DNA of 64,000 nt, taken from assembly GCA_038373885.1 (NCBI GenBank), contig JAWZYV010013530.1, positions 785,097-849,096 on the forward strand, written 5' to 3'. The notes beneath the pieces are model-generated. The model searched no databases, was not told where the DNA came from, and saw nothing but the letters and a program-made list of their open reading frames with translations. This DNA comes from Cheiracanthium punctorium. Its lineage: Eukaryota > Arthropoda > Arachnida > Araneae > Cheiracanthiidae. Shown here in pieces: positions 12,146 to 22,381 of the stretch. A program made the translations under genes and the position numbers. Numbering within the stretch: position 1 is the first letter of the stretch; each line of letters opens with the position of its first letter.

Positions 12146-12724
12146 GATAATAATAATATTAAACCTTCCAAATCAGCCTTTTTATGTTATTTTATTTGTA
12201 CATAAAAAGAGATTGTCTGAAATCCATTCATGAAATTGTTTATCTTGACCTTAGATTTATGGGGAATTTGCTTAAAATCCTCTTTTAAAATAATGATAGC
12301 CTGTTTTTCTATTGAACACTCTCTATCTAAAATTGATTATTAAATACTTATTTATGCATGAGTACTGGGAATTATTTTAATCAAGATAAAAATAATTAAT
12401 TTGGTGTGTGATTGATATTTTATGTAAAAAAGTGTGTGATGCTCATCGAAATATTTTAAGTTAAATTCAAGCTTACACACTTTTCCTCTTTTTTTTCTCT
12501 TCATACATTCTCATCCCTAAATTTAATTAAGTTGATAATTTTAATTTAGTTAAGCTAATAATCAATGTGATATTATTTAAAGATGCACAACTATTTAAAA
12601 TATTAGGAGATGATACTATATTGCATTATATGCCGTTATTGTGCTATGTCGTGTTTGTCCCCTTTTTTGATCATGAAAAGGACAGGGAATTTCATTTCAG
12701 GATTTGAGTAGCAACCCTGTAAAA

Positions 12725-13568
12725 GATTACTGATTAACTATTTCAAAATCAAAATTCTCTTTTCACTTTTGGGGTGTTAGTACTTCTTCCAATTGAACAC
12801 AACTGTTCTAAAAAGAAGTGGCTAAAAACTGAATGTCAGCAGTTACTCGTAATAAAAGCTTATAGGCTGGCATCTGAATCATCTATTACTTATGACTGCT
12901 TAGGACAAATGGCACAGTAACTTCTCATTTTGTCTCTGCTGTTCTGTGCATTTGTGGTTGCTCCCATTTCTCAGTAGGTTTGGCTGAATTAAGAAGGGGC
13001 TATTCTTTGTGTTGTGTACTGTGTGCAAAGTTAGATTGTATAATATTTTTATCATGTGCATACAAATGCTGCTGATGTTTGCTAGAATACAATGTAGAAT
13101 GTGTATTCCTTGTAATGCTAAATATTTCGTTGTTTATGCATAGGATTGCCGGGTTTTACTTAGTTCTAAAGAATATGGAAATTTTTACCAATAGCTTGTG
13201 TGCTGACAATAGTATAAAAAACTTATCTTGGAACTATCAATCAGTGAAGTGGTCCCAAAAATTCTTTTACTCCTGCAAAGATCTCTCATAAATCCAGATT
13301 TTTTTATAGGTGAAATAGAATATTAAACCATGTTTCATATACTAAATGTAATTCATTGTTTATGCTATAATTGAGAGGGAGCATAATTTTGATTACCATA
13401 ATGCTATCATAATTTCATTATCCGAGAGTGGGGCACATAAATAAATAGTAGTTACTCAGTACTTATCGTATGTTTATTTTTTGCGATAACCTGGATATTC
13501 TTGAAAAATCACCTGGGGGGGGGGGGAAACTCTGGGAATTTCATTTTGAGAAATGAGTATGAACCCTG
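12725..13568 (+). repeat. dispersed repeat, copy 1 (paralogue at 20.6-21.5 kb)
   Basis: From about 12850 this segment matches 20790-21550 in order: TTGTGGTTGCTCCCATTTCT, GAATTAAGAAGGGGCTATTC, TTGTGTTGTGTACTGTG and GGGTTTTACTT.GTTCTAAAG. Its right end, GGGAATTTCATTTTGAGAAA then GAACCCTG (13568), looks like another hAT-type terminus. Its left end is not clear. It lies between the hAT at 6819-12719 and the end of the enclosing element. Confidence 0.65.
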
Positions 13569-14453
13569 TCATTGTGCATTATTAGAAGTCCGATATTCGA
13601 GTTGTTGAAAGTTGCCCCATGTTTAAAATGTACCCCCCTCTCCTACTTGTGATGAAGTTAATCACACATTTATGCATACTTCTGATTTCCCTTACCTATC
13701 TAAATGTAATAATCTTGCCATTTTAAATCTCCCATTTGTCAATAATGCTATTCAACTGTTTCATTTACTTTGGTTTTAGCCTTTGTAATGCATTTTGTTG
13801 ACATCTGTAGTCTGACTATATTTTTCTTCCTTTCCCACGGGATTACAATAATTTTGTCTAGGCTACAAAAACTATATTCTGATCACCCCTGTGGCGAATC
13901 ACATTGAAATTTTGCCAAACATGTATAAAGCCTAACATTTCTTTTCATTTTTTCAACCTGGCGATTTATTTGGCGACCGGCCCTTTTATAACTTTGCTGC
14001 TACAGAATAGTGTGTTATCTAAACAATGCGTTCTTGATGTACACTAGTGGAAAATTGTATCATGAACTATATTTGTGCAAACATGAAAACTCAAACATTC
14101 AAACTGTACTTTAGTAATATGTCAAGCTGCAAAATGGAAATTTATATTTTTTATTCATATTTATTACTTTTTATTATTCATTGTGACCAAGAAGTATTAA
14201 AATACATATTGAAACGTAAGTATAAGGAAGTTGCACACAATTTGTATGCAATGTTCATTTTAATGTTTCAGTATTTTACTCCATACATTCTTCTTTTTTG
14301 TTCATGGATATTTATTGATTTTGAGATCTTGTTATAAATAAACTGTAGAGTGTTTGTGCAAGTGTTATTTAAATTTTAAGCATAAACAAATTTATTAAAG
14401 TGCTACCTTTGTAAGGTGACCAGTTTTGTCATTCCCGAGGGTGGTCACATTAG

Positions 14454-15343
14454 CAGGGTGTCTACCATCATGCTAAGGTCACGAAAGTCACGGAAAAGTC
14501 AAGAAATGGGGGGGGGGAAAGTCACGAAAGTCAAGAAAAGGTCAAGAAATGAAGCACTAGGTCACGATTTGCGACTCAACTACCCTTTTTCTGTTTCATA
14601 CAAATTCTTAGTTTCTACTTTTTTGTGCTAAGTTCATTGAGAAAAATTATTTTATGTATCTTCTTAACCTCCTTAATTCGTATTTTGATTTCATGAGTGA
14701 TTTCCTGTGAGAAAGGAAGTTGATTTGTTTATCCTCGTATCAATGGTATGTGTATGGAGGGGGGCATCTGCTGAGTGTCTGCTCTTCTCCCTCCCGACCT
14801 GAGGCAAGGATTAAAACTGTTCGCTGTAGCTTCAGGTCGTAAAATATCTCGTTAGAGAAACAATCTGTCATTCAGAAGAATAGTTATAATAATAAATTAT
14901 TTCCTACTGTAAATAGTGCTTTACGTGTTTTATAAAGGCTGTAAGTAATTAATAAACACCACTTGCTTATTTCTTATTTTTTTCATGTTTTCAAAACGTA
15001 TGCCAATTACCTTTTATGAAGATACAGCACACCGCTGTCCACACAATGTAGCACTTCTAACGGCATTTAAAGGTGTTCCAAAAGCTTTTGGTCAGATATG
15101 GACACTCTTTCCTTCCTAACAAAATAGCTGGGTAACAGGAACTGATCCCCCAGCTCCCGTCGAGGAGGGAAAGGGGAGTGTCTTTCAAAATATGGGTAGA
15201 CACTTTTTAGACGAAATGGCATATACACCATTCTGAATCTCTAGCATGATGTATTTTTGATATTAGTTTCGTATTTGTTATGGTCAAGAAAAAGTAGAGA
15301 AAAGGTCAAGAAATCAAGCTTACTTTTTGTGGTAGACACCCTG
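14454..15343. mobile_element. hAT-like element, GGGTGTCTACC family, copy 1
   Basis: CAGGGTGTCTACCA (14454) and TGGTAGACACCCTG (ends 15343) are a perfect 14-bp inverted repeat. Subterminal GGTCACGAAAGTCACGG/GGTCAAGAAA motifs occur at both ends. Flanks ATTAG/ATTAA suggest a 5-bp duplication with one change. It is inserted in the right end of the 4912-15361 element. Related copies are at 31614-32612 and 42807-43395. No coding capacity. 13644-14453 is remaining outer-element sequence with no gene. Confidence 0.75.
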
Positions 15344-15499
15344 ATTAAGCAGGTTCCACTGTATTTGTATTATATAACAATTATATTATACAAGTACTTG
15401 AATAATTCATTGCTAAACAAATCAAATGCTTTCAATACAAGTGATGGTGTAAATGGCTGATGGAGTGGGAAAAGTGAGAGAACTGGTCTTCAATGTCAG

Positions 15500-15772
15500 A
15501 ACTTTAGGGTCATTCCATGTCAAATCAACACACTGATTCAGACTTGATTTCTCTGATTTTCCAGATTTTTGGTATTCAGTAATATATCATTGAGTTATAA
15601 AAGAATACCAAATTTGAGTTCTGTAGCACAGTTATTTTTGAAGTTATTAATTTTTTAAAGATTTCAATTTTTATGAAAAAAAATCATTTTGGCACCTTCA
15701 GATGCCTATAGGCTGGCAACCAGTGATGGTATTAAGCTGAGAGTGGTCTCATTTTAAAGCTATTGAATGGGG
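15500..15772. repeat. repeat end beside foldback
   Basis: GGGTCATTCCATGTCAAATC at about 15509 is a motif I associate with arthropod dispersed-repeat termini. It runs directly into the foldback at 15773. No coding. Boundaries are uncertain. Confidence 0.35.
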
Positions 15773-16261
15773 CTTTAATATGATATGCCACAAGATAGGG
15801 GTTACAATTTTAAAAAATTGAAAATTTTAAATTTAAATTTCTCTAAAAGTGACAATTTAAAAAATTCCAAAATATTATCAAATATAGTTTGTAATGTCTT
15901 AATACATACCGCAAAATTCTATCATGGGATCTCAATGGGATTAGAAGATACTGGGCTTCAGAAATACACATGTTGTGTTTTGCTTGTTTCATTGAAATGT
16001 GTCGCTTGTTTCATTCAATGAAATATTCAAAATTTTCTGAAACGATACAAATTCTGGTATTTTTACAACACGTGTGTTTTTGAAGCCCAGTATCGCCTGA
16101 TCTCATTGAGATCCCACGATAGAATTTTGCTGTATGTATTAAGATATTACAAACTATATTTGATAATATTTTGAGATTTTTAAAATAATCACTTTTTGAA
16201 ATTTTAAATTTTACAATTCTTTAAAATTGTAACCCCTATCTTGTGGCATATCATATTAAAG
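15773..16261. repeat. large foldback (inverted repeat ~490 bp)
   Basis: The left arm starts CTTTAATATGATATGCCACA and the right arm ends with its complement at 16261. The two arms (about 15773-15985 and 16050-16261) match along their length with indels, for example GATAGGGGTTACAATTTTAA, AAACTATATTTGATAATATT and GAAGCCCAGTATC. The axis is near 16017. A transcript through it (14-3-3 epsilon intron 1) would form a ~200-bp hairpin. Confidence 0.9.
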
Positions 16262-16284
16262 TAATATTTTTTGAGTGGGAATTA

Positions 16285-17331
16285 CAGTACAAAGCCGAAA
16301 ATCCGGAATGGACGGGACTACGGCGATTCCGGATTCTCGGATTTTCCGGAATATTGGTCCAAAAAAAAAAAAAAAAAGTAGCGGCTACTTCATGGATTAC
16401 GGGGTCTCGCCGTGAACTATGTATTTTTATAACGTTTTTCGAAATCGCCGCGATCCGTAGGTTGTACTGTGGAAATTGTTCAATTGAATTCACTTTAAAA
16501 AAAAAAAAGAAAAGAAAAAAAAGGCGCCCTACTAATTGCCGCGTATATATTGCTTGCCCAATAACGTGAACGTAGTCACAACTTAAAATTAAAAAAAATC
16601 TTCCAGTATCAAAGGATAAAAAGATATAACAGCAATTTTTATCATCATCCCATGCACTAAAACACTGATTGTGGGTGCGCAGACGTTCCCCCCCTTCACC
16701 GGAGTGACTGGAGCCGGTTTGTCTGTGACTGGAGCTTTCGCTTTCCAAACAAGTTGTTACATTCTTGTCTTCATTGCACGTGCTTACTGATATTTTTATT
16801 TATGCGTTTTTTTAAACAAGGCTTCCAATGGTATTTAGGCTAATGTATGTTTTTACTGCAGACTTGAATGATGTTATAAAGAGTTTAATTAATTTCTTTG
16901 CCTCCTTAGAAAGAATAACATTAAATTAAAAATAATATCTCTACCGATTATTAAAGCTTAAATGCTTTACAGTAACAGGAAAGTGTCTCCACCCCCCTTT
17001 TTGCGTTTCTGTTTGGAAATAACAGTTAAATCTTTGGAATGCAAAGAAGGAAAGTTAGGTCACGAGTCAGATTTTACCCTGAGGTTTTGGATATATATAT
17101 ATGCTATACTATATATATATATATGTGTGTGTGTGCGTGTGTATATATATAGATATATATATATTGACGCTATTGTTATGATAACAAACTAGTTTAATGC
17201 TTGAGCATCCTGTAGTTTATTTATTTATCTATTTTTATTTTTTGTGGGAAGGGAAAAAACTGAAATCCAAAAAATGTCCGGTTTTTTGGTCTTTCCGGTT
17301 TTTAGGTGTCCGGATTTTCGGCGCTCTACTG
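16285..17331. mobile_element. Tigger-like nonautonomous element
   Basis: The left end CAGTACAAAGCCGAAAATCC and the reverse complement of the right end, CAGTAGAGCGCCGAAAATCC, are close inverted repeats with TA on both outer sides (16283-16284, 17332-17333). Both subtermini are rich in TCCGGA. The interior has poly-A runs and a (TA)n/(TG)n microsatellite (17090-17165). It has no transposase. The longer open frames here are low-complexity translations. Confidence 0.8.
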
Positions 17332-17333
17332 TA

Positions 17334-20300
17334 TGTGGTATTGTGGGAATCGTACAATCCTGCAGTCTAGTGTGAAACCTGCATAAAAATGTCTTGTGAA
17401 GCCCTGGGGCTGTAGCCCAGTCTGCCCTCTAAGTCTGGCCTTGGTGTCAAGTTGAATTACTGTTACACAAGTTTAACCTTTAAGTACAGAGAACAAAAAC
17501 ATAGATATGGCATGCACAATCTAGGTCTTGAGCCATAGCTTTTCTCATCGACCTGCCAGCCTTTTTGTGCTATGAAAAGCATATATCAATTTTGAGAAAA
17601 ATAAAGTAATTGAAAATCAAATTATTTAAGATTCATTTTCAGTTGACACAAACTTAAAGGGTCAATTCAAGAATTTTATCTAGTGCTGCCTCCTCCCCCA
17701 ATTCAAAGTTTTTTGAAAAATTCTTTTTGTGTGTGTGTGTGAATTTCGATGTTTTTGAATTTTTGCATATGAAGTAACACTTTAATTTTAATGTTGGGTA
17801 AAATGCAAACAAAAGCCTCTTTTAAATTTTGAAGGGGCTGTTTTGAGATTTTGTAAAAGGGCTGCAAGATGGGCCCAAATTTCATCTGCATCTATCCTTG
17901 AACTTGGCACTAAAAAATGTCCTGTTATAATTTAAAAATAGACTTTTTACTATTTTTAAAAATAAACGTTTAAAATGTTTATTTGAAACTGTCATTTTGC
18001 CAAACAATAAATCTATTGTTTTTAAGACTGTTAAATTTTGTGTTGTTGCTGGAGGGTTGAATTAAAATTTGCAAGTTGCAAGAAAATTATTAAACTCACT
18101 GATTTTCTTAATCTTTCTGAGTTATAAAAATAAAAGGATTTCCAAAAATCAGAGAATTATTATTTCACAAATAAAATAAACTCTTAATTTCACTTCTTGT
18201 TTATGCAAACAGAAACTTTAATTGAAACTCTTCATCAAGGGAAAATAAAAAATCATAAGAACCCCAGCCTAACCAGTTTTCTGTCATATAGCTGTCATAA
18301 ATCAATTTAGGAAAAAGCCATAATCCAAAAATCAAATGATCAAAGATTTCCTAAAAACCAAACACTGCATTGTGTAAATAAATCACTCGCCTGCAAATTA
18401 AAACAATATGCCATCTGGAACTATCAGCTGAAAAATAATGGTTGCAGAGACAAAAATGCAGATCTGATATGGTCACTAATTACTTTTTTCAAACTAATTA
18501 TTAGACATGATTAAAGAGCCATCCTGATACTAGATAACAATATTGCACATTTTTCTCTTAATGATGAGGTACTAAAATTTACACACTATCTGTGTAACGG
18601 AGTACCCAGATTTTGCAGCAATTCAAAGACACTCAAATTAAAATGCAAATATTTACCAAAAAGAATTAAATATTCAAATTGCATAAACACATCTTTCAAA
18701 AATTTCGAATGAATACTTCTGCTGAATGAGAACTTTATCAGCAACTAAACTTAGATTAAGATAAACTACTGCATATTTTCCATGTCAAAACTCGGGGAAA
18801 ATTCCTTGCTGTGAGGCAGATTACCCAGGTTCTTAGCCTCAAAACAAAGCCGTGATAAAAGAACAAGACATCATAAAGTGGCAATTACATTTTAACACAT
18901 ATATAAACTTCCAAAATATGAAGTCTTGCGGTGGCCGGGCAGACCCCAAAGAGACACAGCTTTTCAGGGCAATAGCAAAGCAAAAAATGTGACAACAAAA
19001 CGCAAGCCACGGGAGTAGTAACAGAAGCAAAACACACCAAAGGGCATGGCAAACAAAGTGCGAAAACAATGAGGCACCAGTAGGCGTTAAATACATTTCT
19101 ATATAATTATTTTTGAATCCCCAAAGCACCAACAGGATAAAACAAAAAATCATCAGCTAAATTGTAACCAAAATGAAAGCCAATGTTATTTATAGATTTG
19201 GTGCCATATATGGTCATAAACATCGAAACTGAAATGCTAGGCTTTACAAATGCAAAAGTTAAACAAAAAAAAGGAAAAATTAACGAATATGGAAGATTGC
19301 TTTTAAATAAGGCAGGCACAGAAATAAAACTTTGCAGTCGAAGCGAAGAAAATAAGAATCAAAAGTGCAAAGAATAAATTTTGAAGACTGATTAAATTTA
19401 AAATAATTAACAATTAAGTAGTTGATAATTAAAATATGTGATCTGCATCACACTTGCACTACTATAACAAAAAATAACATGCCATTTGTAGTATTGCTTC
19501 AAATTGCCTAAAGGCTAGATTTTATTAAAATGATTTAAAAGGTAAAATACTATATCTAAAAACATAAGTTTTAAGGGTTTAAGGCTAGAAGCAAAAACTT
19601 CAAGTGGCATATTATTGAAAATTTCAAAATCATTTCTGACAAATGCAAAATGAGATATGAAAAATACATCTACAGAAATTCACAATTAGATAAAAATAAT
19701 CTTGTTGACTTTTTATTAAAATCACTTTAATATTACTTATGAGAAATAGATTTGAGACATCTTGTATCTTGAAGATAAAGAATAAGATGAGCACTGATTG
19801 AAAAATAATTAAAATACTACCCATATCACATTGAAGTAGCTGAGAACCCGATGCAGTGCATTTTTTGCTCACACTGCCTTACCACAGTTCTAAAACTATA
19901 TTATCATTGATAATCAGTCTCACTCCATAGTTCATAAAGAAAAAAAAAAAAAAATTAGTTGGCAGCAAAGTTCTCAAAACATACTTGACTTCCTTCATGT
20001 AAAGATTGCACATTTCATTAACTGAATTGATACAGTTCACGACAATGATGCGATCAATTAAGTAGCGACATCTAAAGACTGGCACACATGCACAAAAGTT
20101 TTCAAAGTCAAACCATAGAAATCATCTGCAAAATTTTTCGGAGTTTGTTGGACATCAGTTAACACACTTTGAGATTGTTCTTGCATGTTCTGAGCTGCAT
20201 AAAGGAAAAAAAAAAAAAATGGTACCACGCTGCCTCTGAATTCAAGATGGTGACGATGGCTACTACAGACGCTATCAAAGAAAAATGGCTAAACCAAAAA

Positions 20301-20565
20301 ATGATTTGTAGCCTAAAAATCCTTGGTTTGACAGAAATGTAGCTAAATGTTTTCCGAGCAGTGGTCAGTTCTGTACATCCTTTAGCACCAGCTTTCCAGA
20401 CCCTTACTCACCATGGGATTCAGATTCGAAAGAGCTCCTGTGAAACCACATTCAGCGTGAAGGCAACCATTCTTTATCATTCTATGGCTTGCATGTTACT
20501 CAACAGCTGTAACTGGGCTGGGCTTTTTACAAAAACCTTTTTTACAATTCTGGTTTGTCTACCCT
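17334..20565. other. intronic DNA, no gene recognised
   Basis: This is AT-rich intron of 14-3-3 epsilon. 17390-17445 (AAGCCCTGGGGCTGTAGCCC) resembles a fragment of the CAGTGC...CCCTGGGGC MITE family. Around 20220-20330 there is a slightly GC-richer patch with CAAGATGGTGACGATGGC and a 31-codon open frame; its meaning is unknown. I see nothing else. Confidence 0.5.
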
Positions 20566-21550
20566 CAGGGAAACCTGAAAAACTGGGAATATTCAGGGAA
20601 TTGAAAATTAACTTGTAAAATTCAAGGAAATCTCATGGGAGGGGGGGGGGGTGTAATTTTCCTTTAAAAACCTGGAAAATCTAGCTTCAACCCTGGAATT
20701 TTCAGAAAATTTACCTTCCCCCCCCCCCCCCCCACTCTTCCGGCCTTCACCCTATTCAATGCCCAACTACTTCCCTAATGATGCACACGTGTAATCATCA
20801 ATGGGTGTTTATAAGATGAATCATCTATCACTTAGATCTCTAAGGACGAATGACACACTTGCTTCATTTTGTCGCTGCTGTTCTAAACATTTGTGGTTGC
20901 TCCCATTTCTCAGTAGGGTTGGTTGAATTAAGAAGGGGCTATTCTTTGTGTTGTGTACTGTGCACAAAGTTAGATTTTGTAATACTTTTATCGTGTACAC
21001 AGATGCTACTAATGTTTTCTAGAATAATATGTAGAATGTGTGTTCCTGTCTATGTGTGTAATGTTAAATATTGCTGTCTATGTGTGTAATGTTAAATATC
21101 CTGTAATGTTAAATATTGCATTGTTTATATATAGAATTGCTGGGTTTTACTTTGTTCTAAAGAATATGGAGATTTTTACCAATAGCCTTGTGTACTGACA
21201 ATAGTATAAAAAAAAACTTATCTCGGAACTAGTGATTAGTGAAGTAGTCCTGAAAATTCTTTTACTCCAGTAAACTTCTTGCATAATTCCTGATTTTTTA
21301 TAGATCAAATTCAATATGAAACCATGTTTGATATAAATGTAATCAATTATTTATGCTATAATTGAGGGGAAGCATAATTTTGATTATGATAATGCTATCA
21401 TAATTTCATTACCTTATAGTGGGGCATATGAATAAAAGTAGTTACTCAGTACTTATCATATGTTTATTTTTTGTGGTAACCTGAAAATTCCTGAAAACCC
21501 CCCTGTGAAAACTCGGGGGAATTTCATTTTGAAAAATAAGTACAAATGCT
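20566..21550 (+). repeat. dispersed repeat, copy 2
   Basis: The left side begins CAGGGAAACCTGAAAAACTG, with AATATTCAGGGAATTG just inside. The right side has ACCTGAAAATTCCTGAAAAC and GGGAATTTCATTTTGAAAAA. Its body is homologous to 12850-13568. The CAGGG end and subterminal GGGAATTT motifs suggest a hAT-derived nonautonomous element. It contains G and C homopolymer runs (20640, 20718) and TGTGTGTAATGTTAAATAT repeats at 21055-21110. Confidence 0.6.
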
Positions 21551-21757
21551 GGTTTAGTACAAATTTATAATTTTGGACCAATTTATATGCATATTTGATT
21601 TTATGATTTTTTTTTTTTTTTTATAGGCTATGATGATTTTGTATATTTTGGTTTTGTTCATACATGTCATATTTAAAAAATTTGTTTACATTCAAAATAT
21701 TTTAATTCATATAATTTCTATAAAAATGCTGAAGTTTGAGATGTATATTTTGTGTAG

Positions 21758-22101
21758 GAAAGGAGATTATCATCGTTACTTGGCTGAATTTGCAACAGGG
21801 AATGATCGAAAAGAAGCTGCTGAAAACAGTCTTGTTGCTTATAAGGCTGCTAGTGATATTGCCATGACTGAACTGCCTCCAACTCATCCAATAAGATTGG
21901 GTTTGGCTTTGAATTTCTCGGTCTTCTACTATGAGATCTTAAACTCACCTGATCGGGCATGTCGCTTGGCAAAAGCAGCATTTGATGATGCCATAGCTGA
22001 ACTTGATACTTTGAGTGAAGAAAGCTACAAAGACTCGACCCTCATTATGCAGCTTTTACGTGACAACTTGACACTCTGGACATCTGATATGCAGCATGAT
22101 G
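21758..22101 (+). CDS. 14-3-3epsilon: 14-3-3 epsilon, large coding exon (helices E-I)
   Basis: This 344-nt exon has acceptor TTTTGTGTAG ending at 21757 and donor G|GTAATT at 22102. It opens with the last base of a split Met codon and then reads [11 protein letters not shown]. The Arg-Tyr of YHRY are the second half of the phosphopeptide-binding triad (about R130/Y131). It continues through [55 protein letters not shown] and [20 protein letters not shown]. The last of these fits the second 14-3-3 family signature. LALNFSV and LLRDNLT include the Asn residues that contact the ligand backbone. There is no stop or frameshift and conservation is very high, so this is a functional gene under strong selection. 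The exon ends with the first base of a Gly codon, completed by the exon at 32830. A longer ORF begins upstream at 21630, but its extra residues are intron translated through. Confidence 0.97.
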
Positions 22102-22381
22102 GTAATTTATTATTTACCATAATATATTTTTTATGTATTTTTAATGCAGTAAATTTTTTTTTACAATGAACTTAACCTCTTGAAGATGGGCAGTTGATTT
22201 TTCAACCAACCCATAGAACATCTTAAAGGACAAGCATGGTTCATTTTGACCAAGTAATGCTTTCCCCCTCTGTTATTGTCCACCTGTACAGGGCAGGCGG
22301 GGAGAGATGTCAACATGAATTCATCATTCCAGTTGCACCATTGTTTGAAAAAGAATACACATGTAAACATAGTCCCCTTGT

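Larger units (their letters stand above)
6819..12719 (+). mobile_element. hAT transposon, 5.9 kb, 5-bp target duplication
   Basis: The left end CAGGGTTGCAACGCAACCGG and right end GAGTAGCAACCCTG form short inverted termini. TAAAA flanks both (6814-6818 and 12720-12724). Subterminal AACTCAGGGAATTT and GACAGGGAATTTCATTT motifs also mirror each other. It carries its own broken transposase (7449-11499). The 3' noncoding part (11500-12719) includes a 36-nt poly-A at 12107-12142. It is inserted in the 5390-13643 element and contains a later insertion at about 9300-10995. The 5-bp duplication suggests the hAT5-type subgroup rather than classic 8-bp hATs. Confidence 0.75.
5390..13643. mobile_element. 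TA-flanked element with Tigger-type transposase tail
   Basis: The left end GGGGAGAAGGGGGCACCTTT and the reverse complement of the right end, GGAGAGGGGGGTACATTTTA, match imperfectly. TA flanks both (5388-5389, 13644-13645). Internal GTTGAAATCTGCCCC and GTTGAAAGTTGCCCC motifs repeat near both ends and around 5578 and 6650. It is nested inside the 4912-15361 element and is itself interrupted by the hAT at 6819-12719. Confidence 0.6.
4912..15361. mobile_element. Tigger-like element hosting several nested insertions
   Basis: The left terminus CAGTGGAACCTGCTAAAGTG (preceded by TA at 4910-4911) pairs with a right terminus AGCAGGTTCCACTG (followed by TA at 15362-15363). The matching subterminal GTGATCACC/GGTGGTCAC also pair. 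The right terminus is split by the element at 14454-15343. TA duplication plus CAGTGGAACC-type ends are typical of Tigger/pogo-class Tc1-mariner elements. No transposase of its own is visible. About 1.3 kb belongs to the element, the rest to later insertions. It lies wholly in intron 1 of 14-3-3 epsilon. Confidence 0.7.

Noticed and set aside
16251..16748. 165-codon open frame on the - strand
   Set aside because: It runs through poly-A/T tracts and across a transposon terminus. No family resemblance.
18839..19153. 104-codon hydrophobic open frame on the - strand
   Set aside because: Biased composition from AT-rich intron. No motif, no splice context.
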